From assembly GCA_026874595.1 (NCBI GenBank), contig CM049320.1, forward strand, positions 108,001 through 172,000: a DNA stretch of 64,000 nucleotides. The letters run 5' to 3'. Within the stretch, counting starts at the first letter, position 1. Each line of letters opens with the position of its first letter. Positions 1-11,776 of this stretch are shown here, piece after piece. A program made the position numbers and the translations under genes. The stretch comes from Sipunculus nudus (Eukaryota; Annelida; Sipuncula; Golfingiida; Sipunculidae). A model generated the notes under the pieces. The model was not told the origin of the DNA, did not search any database, and saw nothing but the letters and a program-made list of their open reading frames with translations.

Positions 1-186
1 CACCTCGACGAGTCGTTCTGTCAGTTAAAAACGTATTCATTTTTTTGTCAGCGTCCTGCATGTTCGGCTGTGAAACGATCTGACATACGGGGTCGTTTTT
101 ACTGATTTGTTTGATAGTACGTTTCTCTGATGGTTCTGAAGGTTTGATTCTGAGATGATTTTACTGTTCCTGTTCGGTATTCTTAT

Positions 187-190
<4 letters not shown>

Positions 191-240
<50 letters not shown>
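191..240. repeat. (TC)n/(TA)n microsatellite
   Basis: An uninterrupted run of TC dinucleotides passes directly into TA dinucleotides. Further TA tracts lie at about 368-412 and 660-690. Open frames over these tracts encode only alternating residues and are not genes. Confidence 0.95.
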
Positions 241-241
<1 letters not shown>

Positions 242-460
242 GGACAGATAGATAAATTACTAGATAAATACAGTCTAACCCCACCTTGTGACCACAACAC
301 AATATCGACACCTCAAAATTACGACCACTTTCTTGGCCCCAAACGCAGGGCCCAGGAATATATCTATTTATATATATATATATATGTATACATATATATA
401 TATATATATATATCACAATCTTTCTCTTTTGCTGATTGAGCCAACTTCTCTGCACAAGAG

Positions 461-655
461 CTCTGTACTGTTGATAACGGAAGTCACCTCTCCGTTTGTC
501 CATGCGTCGCTGGACACTGGACACTGGCTCCGCCTTTTCTTGTTTTCTGAGGTTTCCAAAAAGGATGGCAGATTCATCCCTTGCTGCACTTTCCACAGAA
601 AATCAAAAGCGTCCTGTAACATTAGCAGTTTTTTAGCTGAGGGCGCATCGACCCA
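461..655. repeat. Dispersed repeat family A, copy 1
   Basis: This stretch carries a doubled GGACACTGGACACTGG-type motif, then a conserved body (TTTCCAAAAAGGA...GGCA, CACTTTCCACA) and an end resembling GAGGGCGCATCGA. The same order of motifs recurs at about 1,115-1,405 and 6,560-6,915. No transposase or reverse transcriptase is visible, so it is probably a non-autonomous or decayed interspersed repeat. The class is unknown. Confidence 0.7.
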
Positions 656-657
656 CA

Positions 658-691
<34 letters not shown>

Positions 692-1114
692 CCATGTAGA
701 AAAACATATATATATGTGTGTGTGCGCGTGTGTCTATGTATAATGATTGATTCGTATGTTCCATATGCTAATTTTTATACCTATCTTTGCATCGTTTTAA
801 TTGTACCAACCATTTCTTCGTTTTCCAGGCTGGATGCAGAAATGATGTTTCTCGTCTTTTTTCTTATTCCCTAGTTGTGTAATCGTACGTACCAGATACG
901 TTTCGATGTTAGTGTGCTGCATGTTTGGCCGTGACATCATCATACGTATTCGTTTAATTTCTTCGTGTTGCTCCTTTTTTGCCAGTCACTTGTGCCTGCC
1001 TTGGTGTTTGTCACTGATTTGGCTACCGCATCCCCTTTCTTCCTGTTCTGCTGCTTTGGATGCATGACCAGTCCTGTCCAGTGGTAGAATCTCGACTTCT
1101 TGTACTGACACCAA

Positions 1115-1405
1115 ATTCTCTCACAGCCTGTACATTCTTCATCTTCGAGCCACCTTCCATATTGGTTCAGTCTGTCTTCTCTGTTCGTATCCGGCTCTTT
1201 GTGAGCAGTGCAGTGCAGCTCTGTATTGCTGATGATGGAAAACACCTCTCCGTTTGTCCCTGCATCACTTGACACTGGACACTGGATCAGCTTTTTCTAA
1301 ATCAGTGGTTTCCAAAAAGGACGGCAAATTCTTCTCTTTCTGTACTTTCCACACGAAACCAAAGGCGTTTTGCGACATCGCCAGTTTTTCACCTGAGGGC
1401 ACACA
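1115..1405. repeat. Dispersed repeat family A, copy 2
   Basis: A longer copy beginning with CTCACAGCCTGTACATT and continuing through the same GACACTGGACACTGG core to the GAGGGCACA end. Its 5' extension is shared with the copy at 6,560. The remainder of 1-2,200 outside these copies shows no gene; its open frames have no recognisable domain. Confidence 0.7.
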
Positions 1406-2101
1406 AGATATATATAAACTTATTAATATATACATATACTTACATACATATATATATAGATCATCCGCATGCGTCATGGCATTATTACTTACAGCATCTT
1501 GGTCTTTGGTCAGACAGGATTTTGCACTATTGTTTGGTCATATTATTGTCCGACGCAAATTATAAGGCATATATATTTTTTCCGAGGGTAAGTGATCCCC
1601 ACATCCTTGTATTGGCTGCTATTTTTGCAGAATTCTCATCTCTTCCTGACGACGTTTATCACATGCCGTTAATGTTTTGTTAGTTTCTGTTCTGGTTTCC
1701 TGGTTCCATTCTCGGCATGCTGGCCCCGTGTGCTTGTTCTGATCCACTTGCACTTTTCCATGTCTTAAAGGACGTGTGTTATCCACCGAATGTTGGCAAG
1801 TTCCCTTTTCCCTCTCGCCAAGTCAGTTTTCTCTTCCTGTGTTCTTGCATCAGCCTGTCAACCCTCCCCCCCCCCCCCCCATAATACCTTTTCATCGTTA
1901 GTGCCATGTAGGATTTTGTCTCTTCTGTTACCTTCTGTTTTTCTTCCCCGTGTTTGCAACAAGATTTGTTTCAGTATCTTGTAAGTCTTTTCACTCCAGC
2001 CCGTCTTCCATGGGCACACAGTGTCCCGTTTATTTTACGGAGAACTCTTTGAGCTTCCCCGTTCAGTTAATGCGACAAGTTAACGTACAGTCCTCGGAGC
2101 T

Positions 2102-2185
2102 GGTTCTCATGCTCTCCATTCGACTTATCAAGACTTCATCCAAAACAAGGTTTTCGATCAGTGCTTCAAACAGCCGCTAGAAACC
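2102..2185. repeat. Dispersed repeat family B, copy 1
   Basis: About 80 bp (CTCATGCTCTCCATTCG...AACAGCCGCTAGAA) are repeated with few changes at 6,985-7,070. In both places the segment lies downstream of a family A copy in the same order, so A and B may be parts of one larger interspersed element. Confidence 0.65.
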
Positions 2186-2543
2186 CTCCCATGAAGTCAG
2201 TTCGTAATATTCTGTCGGCAATAATTTAAACCTTAATTATAGAGGTCACCTTAAAGAGAGGATCTTAATTAAAATAATCTTAAAAACAATCCCATTAATC
2301 TCATAGCCTACTCTATAATCTCTATCCCTTAATTAATACATTCTGTAAACTTAAACTGTAGTCAAGCCAGTCTTGGTCTCTTCTCTGCAGGAGTGTCTGG
2401 AAAATAAAAATGTCACTAAATCAAAAAGATTTACTAATTACTAGTATAAGGGATATAGAATGGTAAGTATTTAGTAACCCACGAGTCATAACCCTGTCCT
2501 GAATAGTTTTGCATATGAGGGAGATATTTCTTTAACCAAAATT

Positions 2544-2707
2544 GAACATAATTGTTAGATGTATTTCATGGGCTTAGCAGTGAGTGTTGTCAAACTGGAA
2601 AGTTAAACCATCATTACAGAGGTTCGAACATAATTGTTAGATATATTTGGTGGGCTTAGCAGTGAGTGCTGTCAAGCTGGAAAGTTAAACCATCATTACA
2701 GAGGTTC
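2544..2707. repeat. Two-copy 82-bp tandem duplication
   Basis: Two near-identical 82-bp units start at GAACATAATTGTTAG and end at ACAGAGGTTC. They differ by a handful of substitutions, which indicates a fairly recent local duplication. The surrounding stretch 2,200-4,000 holds no recognisable gene, RNA or element. Confidence 0.85.
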
Positions 2708-4089
2708 AATACATCTTTCCTGGTATGGTATGCAAGGGTAAAGGCAGCAGCAGCTGCCACACCATTACAGTTGCGTGTGTGTGTTTTCATTGAAGTTATC
2801 ACAAACAGGATTAAATCAAATTATTTGACAAAGTAACTAGAACACAATCATAAGAGATAAATATGAACATTTTTGGTGATCAGACTACAAGTGATGGTGA
2901 AACATCAGACATAACAATGATATATGCTAGTGAATGCATTAGGTGTCTTTCGTCAACAGAACTAAATAAAATCATTTAGTGTCACTCTAAATATTTGCAG
3001 CACTTCAGTTATACCAGTACTGATAATGTATAATAACACTCCTACTGTCAGTTACTAAGTCATCATTTATAAAGGAATCCCATATGAAATATGTAAATTT
3101 GTGATTCTGCTGTCTTTGTGGTCCTGGCATGGTCAAACATACTGGGATGAAAACAACAAGATGCACCACCTGTATGTGCAAAGCTGCCCCAAGTCAAACT
3201 AATAATGTAGAGTTAGTAAGATGCACTCTTGTGACCCATGGTAACCATGCCATCCATAACACTTTTCCATCTTGTGTAACCTCATAATTCTGTTTACTCT
3301 CATACATTTAGAACACAAGGAAGTACACTAAACATATCACCTTCTGTGTATGTGGGTCTGCGGAGGTGAACGCCAATGTCCGGCAGGGTACTACAATAAA
3401 GATGCTTGGCTGACTGTCTGGTGTTGTGAAACACGTTTTCGTCCTGTTTTCCCGGTGCCTTTCGCTGCCTGCTTCTCATCCACTTGCAGTTCTTGGTTTC
3501 TTCGAAGATGTGTATTGACGACCAGTTGGGTTTTCCTCTTCCTTTGTTGTTGCATTTTTTGCACAGTTTGTTGTTCTGTTTCAATAACGATACTTCCAGC
3601 CTGAGATATGATTAGACTTTCAGGTCGAATTCCGCGCTGACGTTACTGAACGGAACATTATTCTGCTCAGATTAACTGGTCCTTCGACAGGCAGATAACA
3701 CCTATGGTTAATTTTTTCCGGAGCGTGTCACCTTGTATGCTCTCGGACAAAATCTTGTCGGTCGTGAAACTCTCCCTTGTTCAGCTTTTCCGGGGTGCGT
3801 CTTTGGTGAGTGTAAGAGTTCTGCCAACCGAAAACCCCTTAAAACACCAAAGGCGTTTAAAGTGATTTACAGGTCTTTTTTTCTTCCTACACAAACCGGT
3901 CACTGTACGACAGTCGGCGTTCGCTCCACTCCGACTATTCCCAGGTTATTTTCCGTGATTCCATGTGTTGTCCTGGTTGTTCTTTTAATCAATCTGGACA
4001 CGATCGGTTGGGCCAGTTACGTTTGTAGTCTTTTTCACTATAGGTTTGGAGCAGTTATGCATTGTGACTGGCAGAGGTGCATTCGTTTT

Positions 4090-4225
4090 TCCATTTCCAG
4101 GATTAACAGGCGTATGGTTTTCTGTTTTATGTTTCAGACTGTGTATTCTCTTGGTGTCACTCTCAATGTAGATTGTTTTCAGGGACGGCTTTATTTATCT
4201 CGTCTTGTCTTTCTACCTTTTCCGT
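4090..4225. repeat. Dispersed repeat family C, copy 1
   Basis: The segment around CTGTGTATTCTCTTGGTGTC and AATGTAGATTGTTT is repeated in diverged form at about 5,860-5,975. The blocks 1-2,200 and 4,000-7,700 therefore share several repeat modules. Nothing coding is supported here. Confidence 0.6.
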
Positions 4226-5859
4226 TGGTTTCCACGATTTCTCAATACGTTTCCTGTCGAAAATGGCACACGGTGTCCCTTTGATGGTTGTGACGGCCTG
4301 CTCCGGCTTTGCGTATTAGTCCATACCTTTTAACGACTGGCAAAAGATTTTTTTGTGCCCCCCGAAACTCCTCCATATCCAATTCTGTTCGATTTAACTG
4401 TACGCTTGGGTTTTTTATGTACGGAAATAGTTTGAGGTATATATCTACACGAGTCGTACATTGAGAGCTTCGGAGTAGAACTTCTTGTGCGTTTCCGATT
4501 GTAATTTTAACGAAGGAGCAGACATGTTAATGGTTAAAATACTGTCATACGTACACCTCCATGAGATGTTTTTGTTTGTTACAAATGTATTCACACTTTT
4601 TTTTTGTCAGCGTCCTGGTTGTGCAGGTTTCAATCTGGGATGATTTTCCATTACCTTATCCCTATGCCAGACATGTTTAATCGATCGTGTCATGTACGTT
4701 GTGGTGTTAGGGTCCTGCTTGGTTGGCTGTGACATTATTATACCTGACACTCGACTTCTTCGTAATCTTAAAACCACTTCGCCGAACCGACTGGTAAGCG
4801 CGTTGACGCCGCCTCCCGGCCCTGTACTAACGCTTTGCTGCTTTTACTTTGCATAGCTCGTACCGAAGCCCGATGACTGGCGACGGTACCTGTCCGGCGA
4901 GTACGCCCGCCGCACGTTCGTATTTAACGTCCATCTACATTTACAAGCTTCAGTCGTCGGGCGATCACGGCCGGCGTACCTGGAAGCCTGCAATCGTCGA
5001 CGGCGTGAATAGAAGCATTCTTTCACACGCTTCCCTTCATGACGCCGACTACGACAGGCTCACAAACGCTGATGTACCGCTTTCCTATAAAAGCCTAACT
5101 GAGCTCTTAAAATTGAATTTTGCCAATATCGAAAGTCCATAAATTTCCCTGTCATACTCGGGGAAAAATGAACATGGAATGTTTTTGAAGCAGCCGAACC
5201 TGTCCCTCTGTTGAGCACTGCAGTGCCGCGGTGATTGTGTTTAGCACTGCGGCGCACTGCGGTGCTCTACAAAGACGCAGGGGTCAGGTCACGATCCTCT
5301 TACGTGCAACGAAAAAAATTCTTTTACCAAAAGCAATACCTCATGTAATTTCTGTGCCCAACAGGTCCGAAACACCGACGCGGTCGGTCGGACAAATGGC
5401 ATGTATTTAATTCGATCCTCAATAACTGTTAACTACATACAAGACACAGGTACAGGCCAATGCCAGTTGTGCTCTGTGTATTAAATGGAGGGACCAACAT
5501 GCGATATAATATAAAAATCCGTACCTTAGAGACCTTCCACGTATCTGATCCCATATGCATGTTGTGTGCCGTACATCTTACTTACATCATTTAAGGCAGC
5601 GTTCCTTCATGCCTGTGTCTTCCTTTCATCTCACTCACCATGTCCAATGTTCTTTTCCTTCAAGGCGGTGTTATTCCTTTCATTGTAACAAACCATTTTC
5701 CTGCACCAACGTTTAACAAGCGTATTGTTTTCGGCCTGGAGTGCGACGCTGACGGTGCGGGTATGCCGGGGTGTGCTGCCTGGGGTGGCCCCGACGTGCG
5801 ACGCGTCGGGGTGTCTGTGTCCGGCGTGCCCAGCTCTTTGGATTGTTGTGTGCTGCTCA

Positions 5860-5975
5860 ATATGGCTGTTTGTCAGGGTGCGCTGTTATATATTTCACAC
5901 TGTGCATTCTCTTGGTCTCACCGTCAATGTAGATTGTTTACAGGGACAAGCCGGACTGCCTTTCTGTCTTGCCTT
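5860..5975. repeat. Dispersed repeat family C, copy 2
   Basis: A diverged copy of the segment at 4,090-4,225 (CTGTGCATTCTCTTGGTCTC, AATGTAGATTGTTTACAGGGAC). The flanking DNA from 4,225 to 6,560 has several unrelated overlapping open frames in both strands, none with a recognisable domain. I see no gene there. Confidence 0.6.
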
Positions 5976-6559
5976 GGATTGTGACGCCATGTGGAAGATC
6001 GCTTCTCAGTAGGAAAACTACCATCACGTTCACTTATATTCCATGTAAGAGAACCGCTGACAGAGTCGTTGTCGTTGTTGCAGCTTCTGCTTTTTCCACT
6101 TCTTTCTCCCGTCAGCGCGGATGTCAGTTCCCTTGTCTGATATCTTGTACGATATCTTGTTGCACACTGGATCAATTTTCTCTATGTCATTTTCCAGAAA
6201 TGACGGCCGGAGATGGCGGCGCATACGACACTCAGGCTACAGGCCCACTTTCATATACATATATTACTTGGCGTGTTACTCCCCACGTGTTACAATATCC
6301 ACAAACGAGTTACAATGCAAATACCTTTGAATGCCCGCGACGAGGCCAGGATATCAATGACTATAGCAATCTCAAACGCTAAACGATAACCATTTCGAGC
6401 TGTTATACCTTCCTCGTTTCTGTCAGACTGACTGTCTGCAGGTCTTTTATCCCGATCGACCGAGCTGCCGTGGTCGAACTCAGGGTCGCTTCTCTCTCTT
6501 TCTTCACTTACGTCACATTTCTCTTGACACATAGAGTCCTTTGACATTAAAGTTCTCCT

Positions 6560-6915
6560 CGAGGTCTCTCACAGCCTGTACATTGGTCTCTCTTAGAAAT
6601 CTGCCCGGTATCTGAGCAACTTTCGCTACTAATGCAATGGTCACCGCTAAACACTTTGCTTTTGATGGAGATGGTTTCAAAGTTATCAATCCGTCCCTTT
6701 GTGATCAGGGAAGTGCAGTTTTGTACTGGTGGTGGTGCATGAACACTCCTCCGCATGTGTCTTGAACACTGGAGACTGGACACTGGATCATTTTTTTTAA
6801 TTTTTAATTTCCCCAAAACACGGCATATTCTTCTCTTTGCTACACTTTCGATACGAAATCAAAAGCATTTTGCGACATCGGCAGTTTTTCACCTGGGGGC
6901 GCATCGCAGACCACA
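6560..6915. repeat. Dispersed repeat family A, copy 3
   Basis: The longest family A copy, starting with CTCACAGCCTGTACATTGG and ending at GGGGGCGCATCGCAGACC. It is followed by a family B copy at 6,985-7,070, the same order as at 1,115-2,185. Confidence 0.7.
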
Positions 6916-6984
6916 AATATATATGTCTATATATAATCATCCACATGTATGTGCCATTTACTGATTTTTATAACTATCTTTATC

Positions 6985-7070
6985 TTACCTAACTCATGCT
7001 CTCCATTCGGCTAATCAAGAACTCGTCATGAACAAGGTTTTCGATCAGTGGTTCGAACAGCCGCTAGAAG
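6985..7070. repeat. Dispersed repeat family B, copy 2
   Basis: Matches 2,102-2,185 with a few substitutions. Between here and 7,890 there is a short repeated phrase (ACATCTTGTCCGACATC) at about 7,430-7,570 but no gene. Confidence 0.65.
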
Positions 7071-7892
7071 TCTGTTCATAAAGTTCTGCCGGCACGAATT
7101 GCTGCTACGTGTCCTCTTCTGTGCTTCCTCCTCCGTCTACATTTTTCTGCAGCCTTACGATTTTGCAGGAGGCGCCTGTGGTTTCTAATTGCACAACTCT
7201 TAGGCCAGCGCTTCGCCGGCCCAGTGTTGCCGTTCCTTTTTTGCTAATTCATTCCCTCTCTGAACATTTTCTTCAGGTGTGACGATGTTCACCGTGACAT
7301 GCTTTGAAAACCCTAAACACGTCCACTTATAACCCATGAAACAGAATCTCTGACAGTGTTGTTGTTGTTGTTGCTGTTACTTCCATCTCCTCCTGCCATA
7401 AGCAGGGATGTCAGTTCCGTTTTCTGATATCTCGGACATCTTGTCCGACATCTTGTTGCATACTGGATCATTTTTTTTCCATGCCATTGTTACTTCCATC
7501 TCTTCCTGCCATAATCGGCGATGTCATTTCCTTTTTTCGACACCCCGAACATCTTGTCCGACATCATGTTGCACACTGGGTCAAGTCTGTTTCCAAAAAT
7601 GACGGCTGCAACACTGAATCCAATTGTCTGCCAGTCACAGTAATCACGTGCGCCCCCCCCCACCCATTACCCCTTTTAATGAATTGAGGAGGATGAAATT
7701 TCATCTACACTTATACTTTCAACAGCGGCCTGTCGTTAAATCGTGATGAAATGATACAAAAAATGAAAAAAGGCAAACCAAAACTAGAAAACTGTACAAA
7801 CAAATGGCGTATTTAAGAAATCAGCGCTTAAACCACTTAGAGAATAACACCTAACGACAAGGCTTAACGTGAAATGATAACACTTAAAGCGT

Positions 7893-7895
<3 letters not shown>

Positions 7896-7951
<56 letters not shown>
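7896..7951. repeat. (TA)n microsatellite
   Basis: About 55 bp of pure TA followed by TA-rich DNA to 8,080 in which AATTAATTATACAGGTAACAT occurs twice (about 7,960 and 8,068). From 8,080 to 9,180 I see no recognisable gene; the open frames there overlap on both strands and have no domain signature. Confidence 0.95.
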
Positions 7952-7961
<10 letters not shown>

Positions 7962-9189
7962 ATTAATTATACAGGTAACATTTATGTATATATTTAATTA
8001 TATGTGTATATATATTTATGTAAACGAAATCAGGATTACTCTTAATAAAACTAGGCATATATATATAATTAATTATACAGGTAACATACATGTGTCAATA
8101 TTAATATAAATATTAATGATATAATGTTGGAGGGCTAAAACACGCAACAGGCTCCCGTGTGCAATGAAGCGAAGGGTGTTGCGTAACATTGCCAAGGTGT
8201 ACGCGTGCAATTGCTCGCTGTGTAACAGTGCACTGTGGTCTCTTAGCGGTTGCGGCTCGCCAGCAATGGTCGCATTTATTGCTGTCCAGTGTTGCTATAA
8301 TGTATTGCTGGCTCCGTCAGTGCTGCCGCTGGTCCCCGTACTGCTACTGCTGCTGCCCATGACTGGTGCTGCCCCCAAGTGTTGGCTGCTGGAGGCACCT
8401 GATATGCCAGCCGGTTACTCCCCCTGGGTCCAATGTATAAGCTGGTGCTCTGTGAGTTGTGATGCCTGGAAATGGTCATGTAACAGAGCCTGGGTAAAGT
8501 TTTCATGCATCTGCGTGCTCTCAGATTCTCGTTGGTGGTTCCCACAGACACGGTATAAATCTTTCAGCAGTGAGGATGCCCATAACTGAACGTGGACATC
8601 TGGGATTTTGTTGGCCAGTTGCATGGCAGGTGTGACCATATTTAACAGCTTCCTGGCTGTTTCCTTATGACAAGAAGACGTGGCCCAGCAAGACTAATGA
8701 ACACGATGTTAGTCGGTTCAAATCTTCTGCGTTGGCCATCTTCAGTGTTTCCCTGAGGTATTTTTTGGCTTCACTGTAGCGTGTTCCACAAAATGATTAG
8801 AGACCCCGAACAAAGTATGTAGATGTCTTCTAACTGTGTGACCCTGACTGTAACCAGTCAGGATCCAATCGCTGTAGTAATGCTGCCATCTCTCCCTGCC
8901 TCCCCGTGCGTATGTACACTATTGCTAGGTGTAAATATACAAAACTACTCAACTCCAGATCCCCCTTGTTCATTAAACCGTGTTGAATTGTGCCTCTGCT
9001 GCTTCCATACAGTTCATGGACATGGCATACAAACCCAGTAACGTGTGGAGATGCGCCCTATGGACTGTGAGTAACCTGGGCTGCTGCTGACATAACTGAC
9101 ACGCTTGGGATATCTCCTGGATGGCAGAAAAACGACACTTTTCATGTGCCTGGCCCTAGGAAATATTTGGCAAAATAAATCGCAAAGGT

Positions 9190-10530
9190 TATTCTTAACA
9201 GTTTTATATAAAGATGTGAAGAAAGTATGGGTATTTTTTTAATTCTTTAAGCCAGTACAGAGACGAGTTTTTACAATAAAACTCTATCCCAAACGGACCG
9301 CCGGCACCAAGAAATTAAAAGCGACACGCCTACAGAACATGTTCGGCTAAAGTAGACGGTTCAAGATATTTATTCCGTTTAAAAAGGAACAGAGAGCAGA
9401 GATTATTAACAGTTCTATATAAAAGCCGAGTACAAAGCATGGATTCTTTTTAAAGTAATAAAAGGCGCACGGAAGCCAATCTTTACAATAAAACCAGACC
9501 ACATCCCGACCGCCGGCACCAAGAAATTAAAAGTGAAGTGCCTACAGAAAATATTCGGCAAACGTCTACCGCTCAAGATATTTATTCGGGATTAAAGGGA
9601 AGAAAAAGGAAAGATTATTCTTGACAAATCCATATAAAATTCGCGTACCAAGTATGGATATTTTTTATAATTAAAGCGCGCACAGAGGCCAATCTTTATA
9701 ATAAAACCAGATCGCATCCCGACCGCCGGCACCAAGAAATTAAAAGCAACGTGCATACAGAAAATATTCGGCAAACGTCCACCGCTCAAGATATTTATAC
9801 GGGATGAAAAGGAACAAATAGGACAGAATATTCCTGTCAGTTCTATATAAAAGCCGCGTAGGAAGTATGGATATTATTTTAATATTTAAAGCGCGCACAG
9901 AGGGCAATCTTTACAATAAAACCAGGTCTCATCCCGACCGCCGGCACCTAGATATTAAAAACGACGTGCATACAGAAAATATTCGGCAAACGTCCACCGC
10001 TCAAGATATTTATTCGGGATCAAAAGGAAAAAATGGGACAGAATAGTCCTGTCAGTCCTATATGAAAGCCTGGTACAAAGTAGGCCAATCTCTACAATAA
10101 AACCAGATCGCATCCCGACCGCCGGCACATAGAAATTAAAAGCGAAATGCCTACAAAAAATATTCGGAATACGTCCACCGCTCAAGATATTTATTCGGGA
10201 TTAAAAGGAAGAAAAAGGAGAGATTATTCTTGACATATCTATATAAAATTCGCGTAGGAAGTATGGATGTTTTTTTTAATAATTAAAGCGCGCACAGAGG
10301 CCAATCTTTACAATAAAACCAGATCGCATCCCGACCGCCGGCACCAAGAAATTAAAAGCGAAGTGCCTACAGAAAATATTCGGCAAACGTCCACCGCTGA
10401 AGATAATTATTCGGGATGAAAAAGAGACAAAGGAGAAGTTGTTCGTGCCATATCTATATAAAATTCACGTGCGAAGTACGGATATTTATTTTTATAATTA
10501 ATGCGCGCACAGAGGTCAATCTTAAGAGTT
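9190..10530 (+). repeat. ~215-bp satellite array, plus orientation
   Basis: About six diverged tandem units of roughly 215 bp. Each unit has a GCGCGCACAGAGGCCAATC segment, then AATAAAACCAGATCGCATC, CCGACCGCCGGCACC, AAGAAATTAAAAGCG, CAGAAAATATTCGGC and CGCTCAAGATATTTATTCGG. The same unit occurs in reverse complement at 32,780-33,520 and 37,195-40,510. Short open frames inside are by-products of the repeat. Confidence 0.9.
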
Positions 10531-11345
10531 ATATAGGAGGTTGGGGGTTCGAATCCGCGGCGGGGAATGGTTTACTTTTTTTCCTTTTTTTCCACGTTAT
10601 GTATATTATTTCATAATTCCTGGCGGTTTCTTGGTAATTTATGAATGGTAAATCAATTAATGAGGCCAATTAGATGAAAGGTGTGCGAGCTAAGAAACAG
10701 TTACTGTTCCTGCCACCAGGGGGCGACCCAGGCTTATGGGCCATTTGGTGAAAATAACGGGTCCAAATGAAAGGGATTTTAACAGATCAACAACCCTGGG
10801 TCCAACCCCGTTAAAACGATCGACCTGGTTATAATGTCCAACCTCGTTAAAATGATCAACCTGGTTAAAATGAACAATGTGGTTAAAATGAACAACATGG
10901 TTAGAATGAACAACCTCGTTTTAATGTCCAACCTCGTTATAATGTACAACCTCGTTATACTGTTCAAGTTTTGCCATGCTTGAACCAACGTACGCAAACT
11001 CGTAGGCAAACATATATATATATATATATATATGTATATAATATATATGTACTATAAAAGAATATTGAGGCCAGTCAGGCAAAATAGTTAATGTTCCTGC
11101 CACCAGAGGGCGACCTAGGCTTATCAGCTTGTGTCCAAATGAAAGGGATTTTAACAGATAACCCTTGTGTTTGTCGGACTAGTATCTCTCTCCATATATA
11201 TATATATACATATGTATAGTTATATACTCCTGTGTAGTTTTACATTAAATTTTAATTAAAATTTGGTCAAGGTGGCCCAAAAAGCCAGGATCCAAGTATA
11301 CAAACAGCATTGTAACATTTATTGTTTTTTTAATTAATTATTAAT
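10531..11345. repeat. Tandem-duplicated ~0.85-kb block, copy 1
   Basis: The block begins with a TATAGGAGGTTGGGGGTTCG phrase that contains a Pol III B-box-like GGTTCGAATCC. It continues through a CCACCAGGGGGCGACCCAGG motif and an 18-bp minisatellite (10,777-10,975), then TA-rich DNA. It is repeated at 12,088-12,960 and 40,985-41,836. The B-box suggests the head derives from a tRNA-like SINE. Confidence 0.85.
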
Positions 11346-11368
11346 TATTTATGTCTTTTGGAAACACA

Positions 11369-11757
11369 CATGTCTTTTTTTGCTTTATAAATTTTTTTAT
11401 TTTCATTTCAATTAAAATAAATATGATCATAATTTCCAGGTGTTTCCAAACGGTCAAAAATATGCGCCGACTGTCTGGCTTTTGGCGCGGGCCAGACGGC
11501 TTTGTTACACTGTGTCTATTTCTGTCTGGGCCCTCGGGGCACCCGGTGTGCTGGCTTGAGCCGAGAGAAATGAGGTCGCTATAGCAACGACCTAGATAAT
11601 ATAACAGTCCTGTGTAGTAATCTTTATAACTTCCTTCATCATACCGTATATATTATAAATATAAACACTGGAAAAACATTGTACTTGAATAAATATAACC
11701 AAAAATTGGTTTAGAATAAATAAAGAATTGTTTACAGTTTACCCTTAGTAGGGGTTT
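11369..11757. mobile_element. ~390-bp interspersed element, copy 1
   Basis: This stretch matches 18,674-19,056 almost base for base apart from small indels, while the flanks of the two copies are unrelated. Here it interrupts the duplicated block just after TTTATGTCTTTTGGAAACACA, a point where the other block copies run on without it. It has no coding capacity and no clear terminal repeats, so it is a non-autonomous element of unknown class. Confidence 0.8.
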
Positions 11758-11776
11758 GTAATTTCAAAATGTTAAA

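Noticed and set aside
3733-4284. A 183-residue plus-strand frame
   Set aside because: It overlaps dispersed repeat C, has no domain, and the related copy at 5,860 does not preserve the frame.
10540-10565. A tRNA gene at the GGTTCGAATCC box
   Set aside because: Only a B-box-like segment is present. No acceptor or anticodon arm can be folded, so it is at most a SINE fragment.
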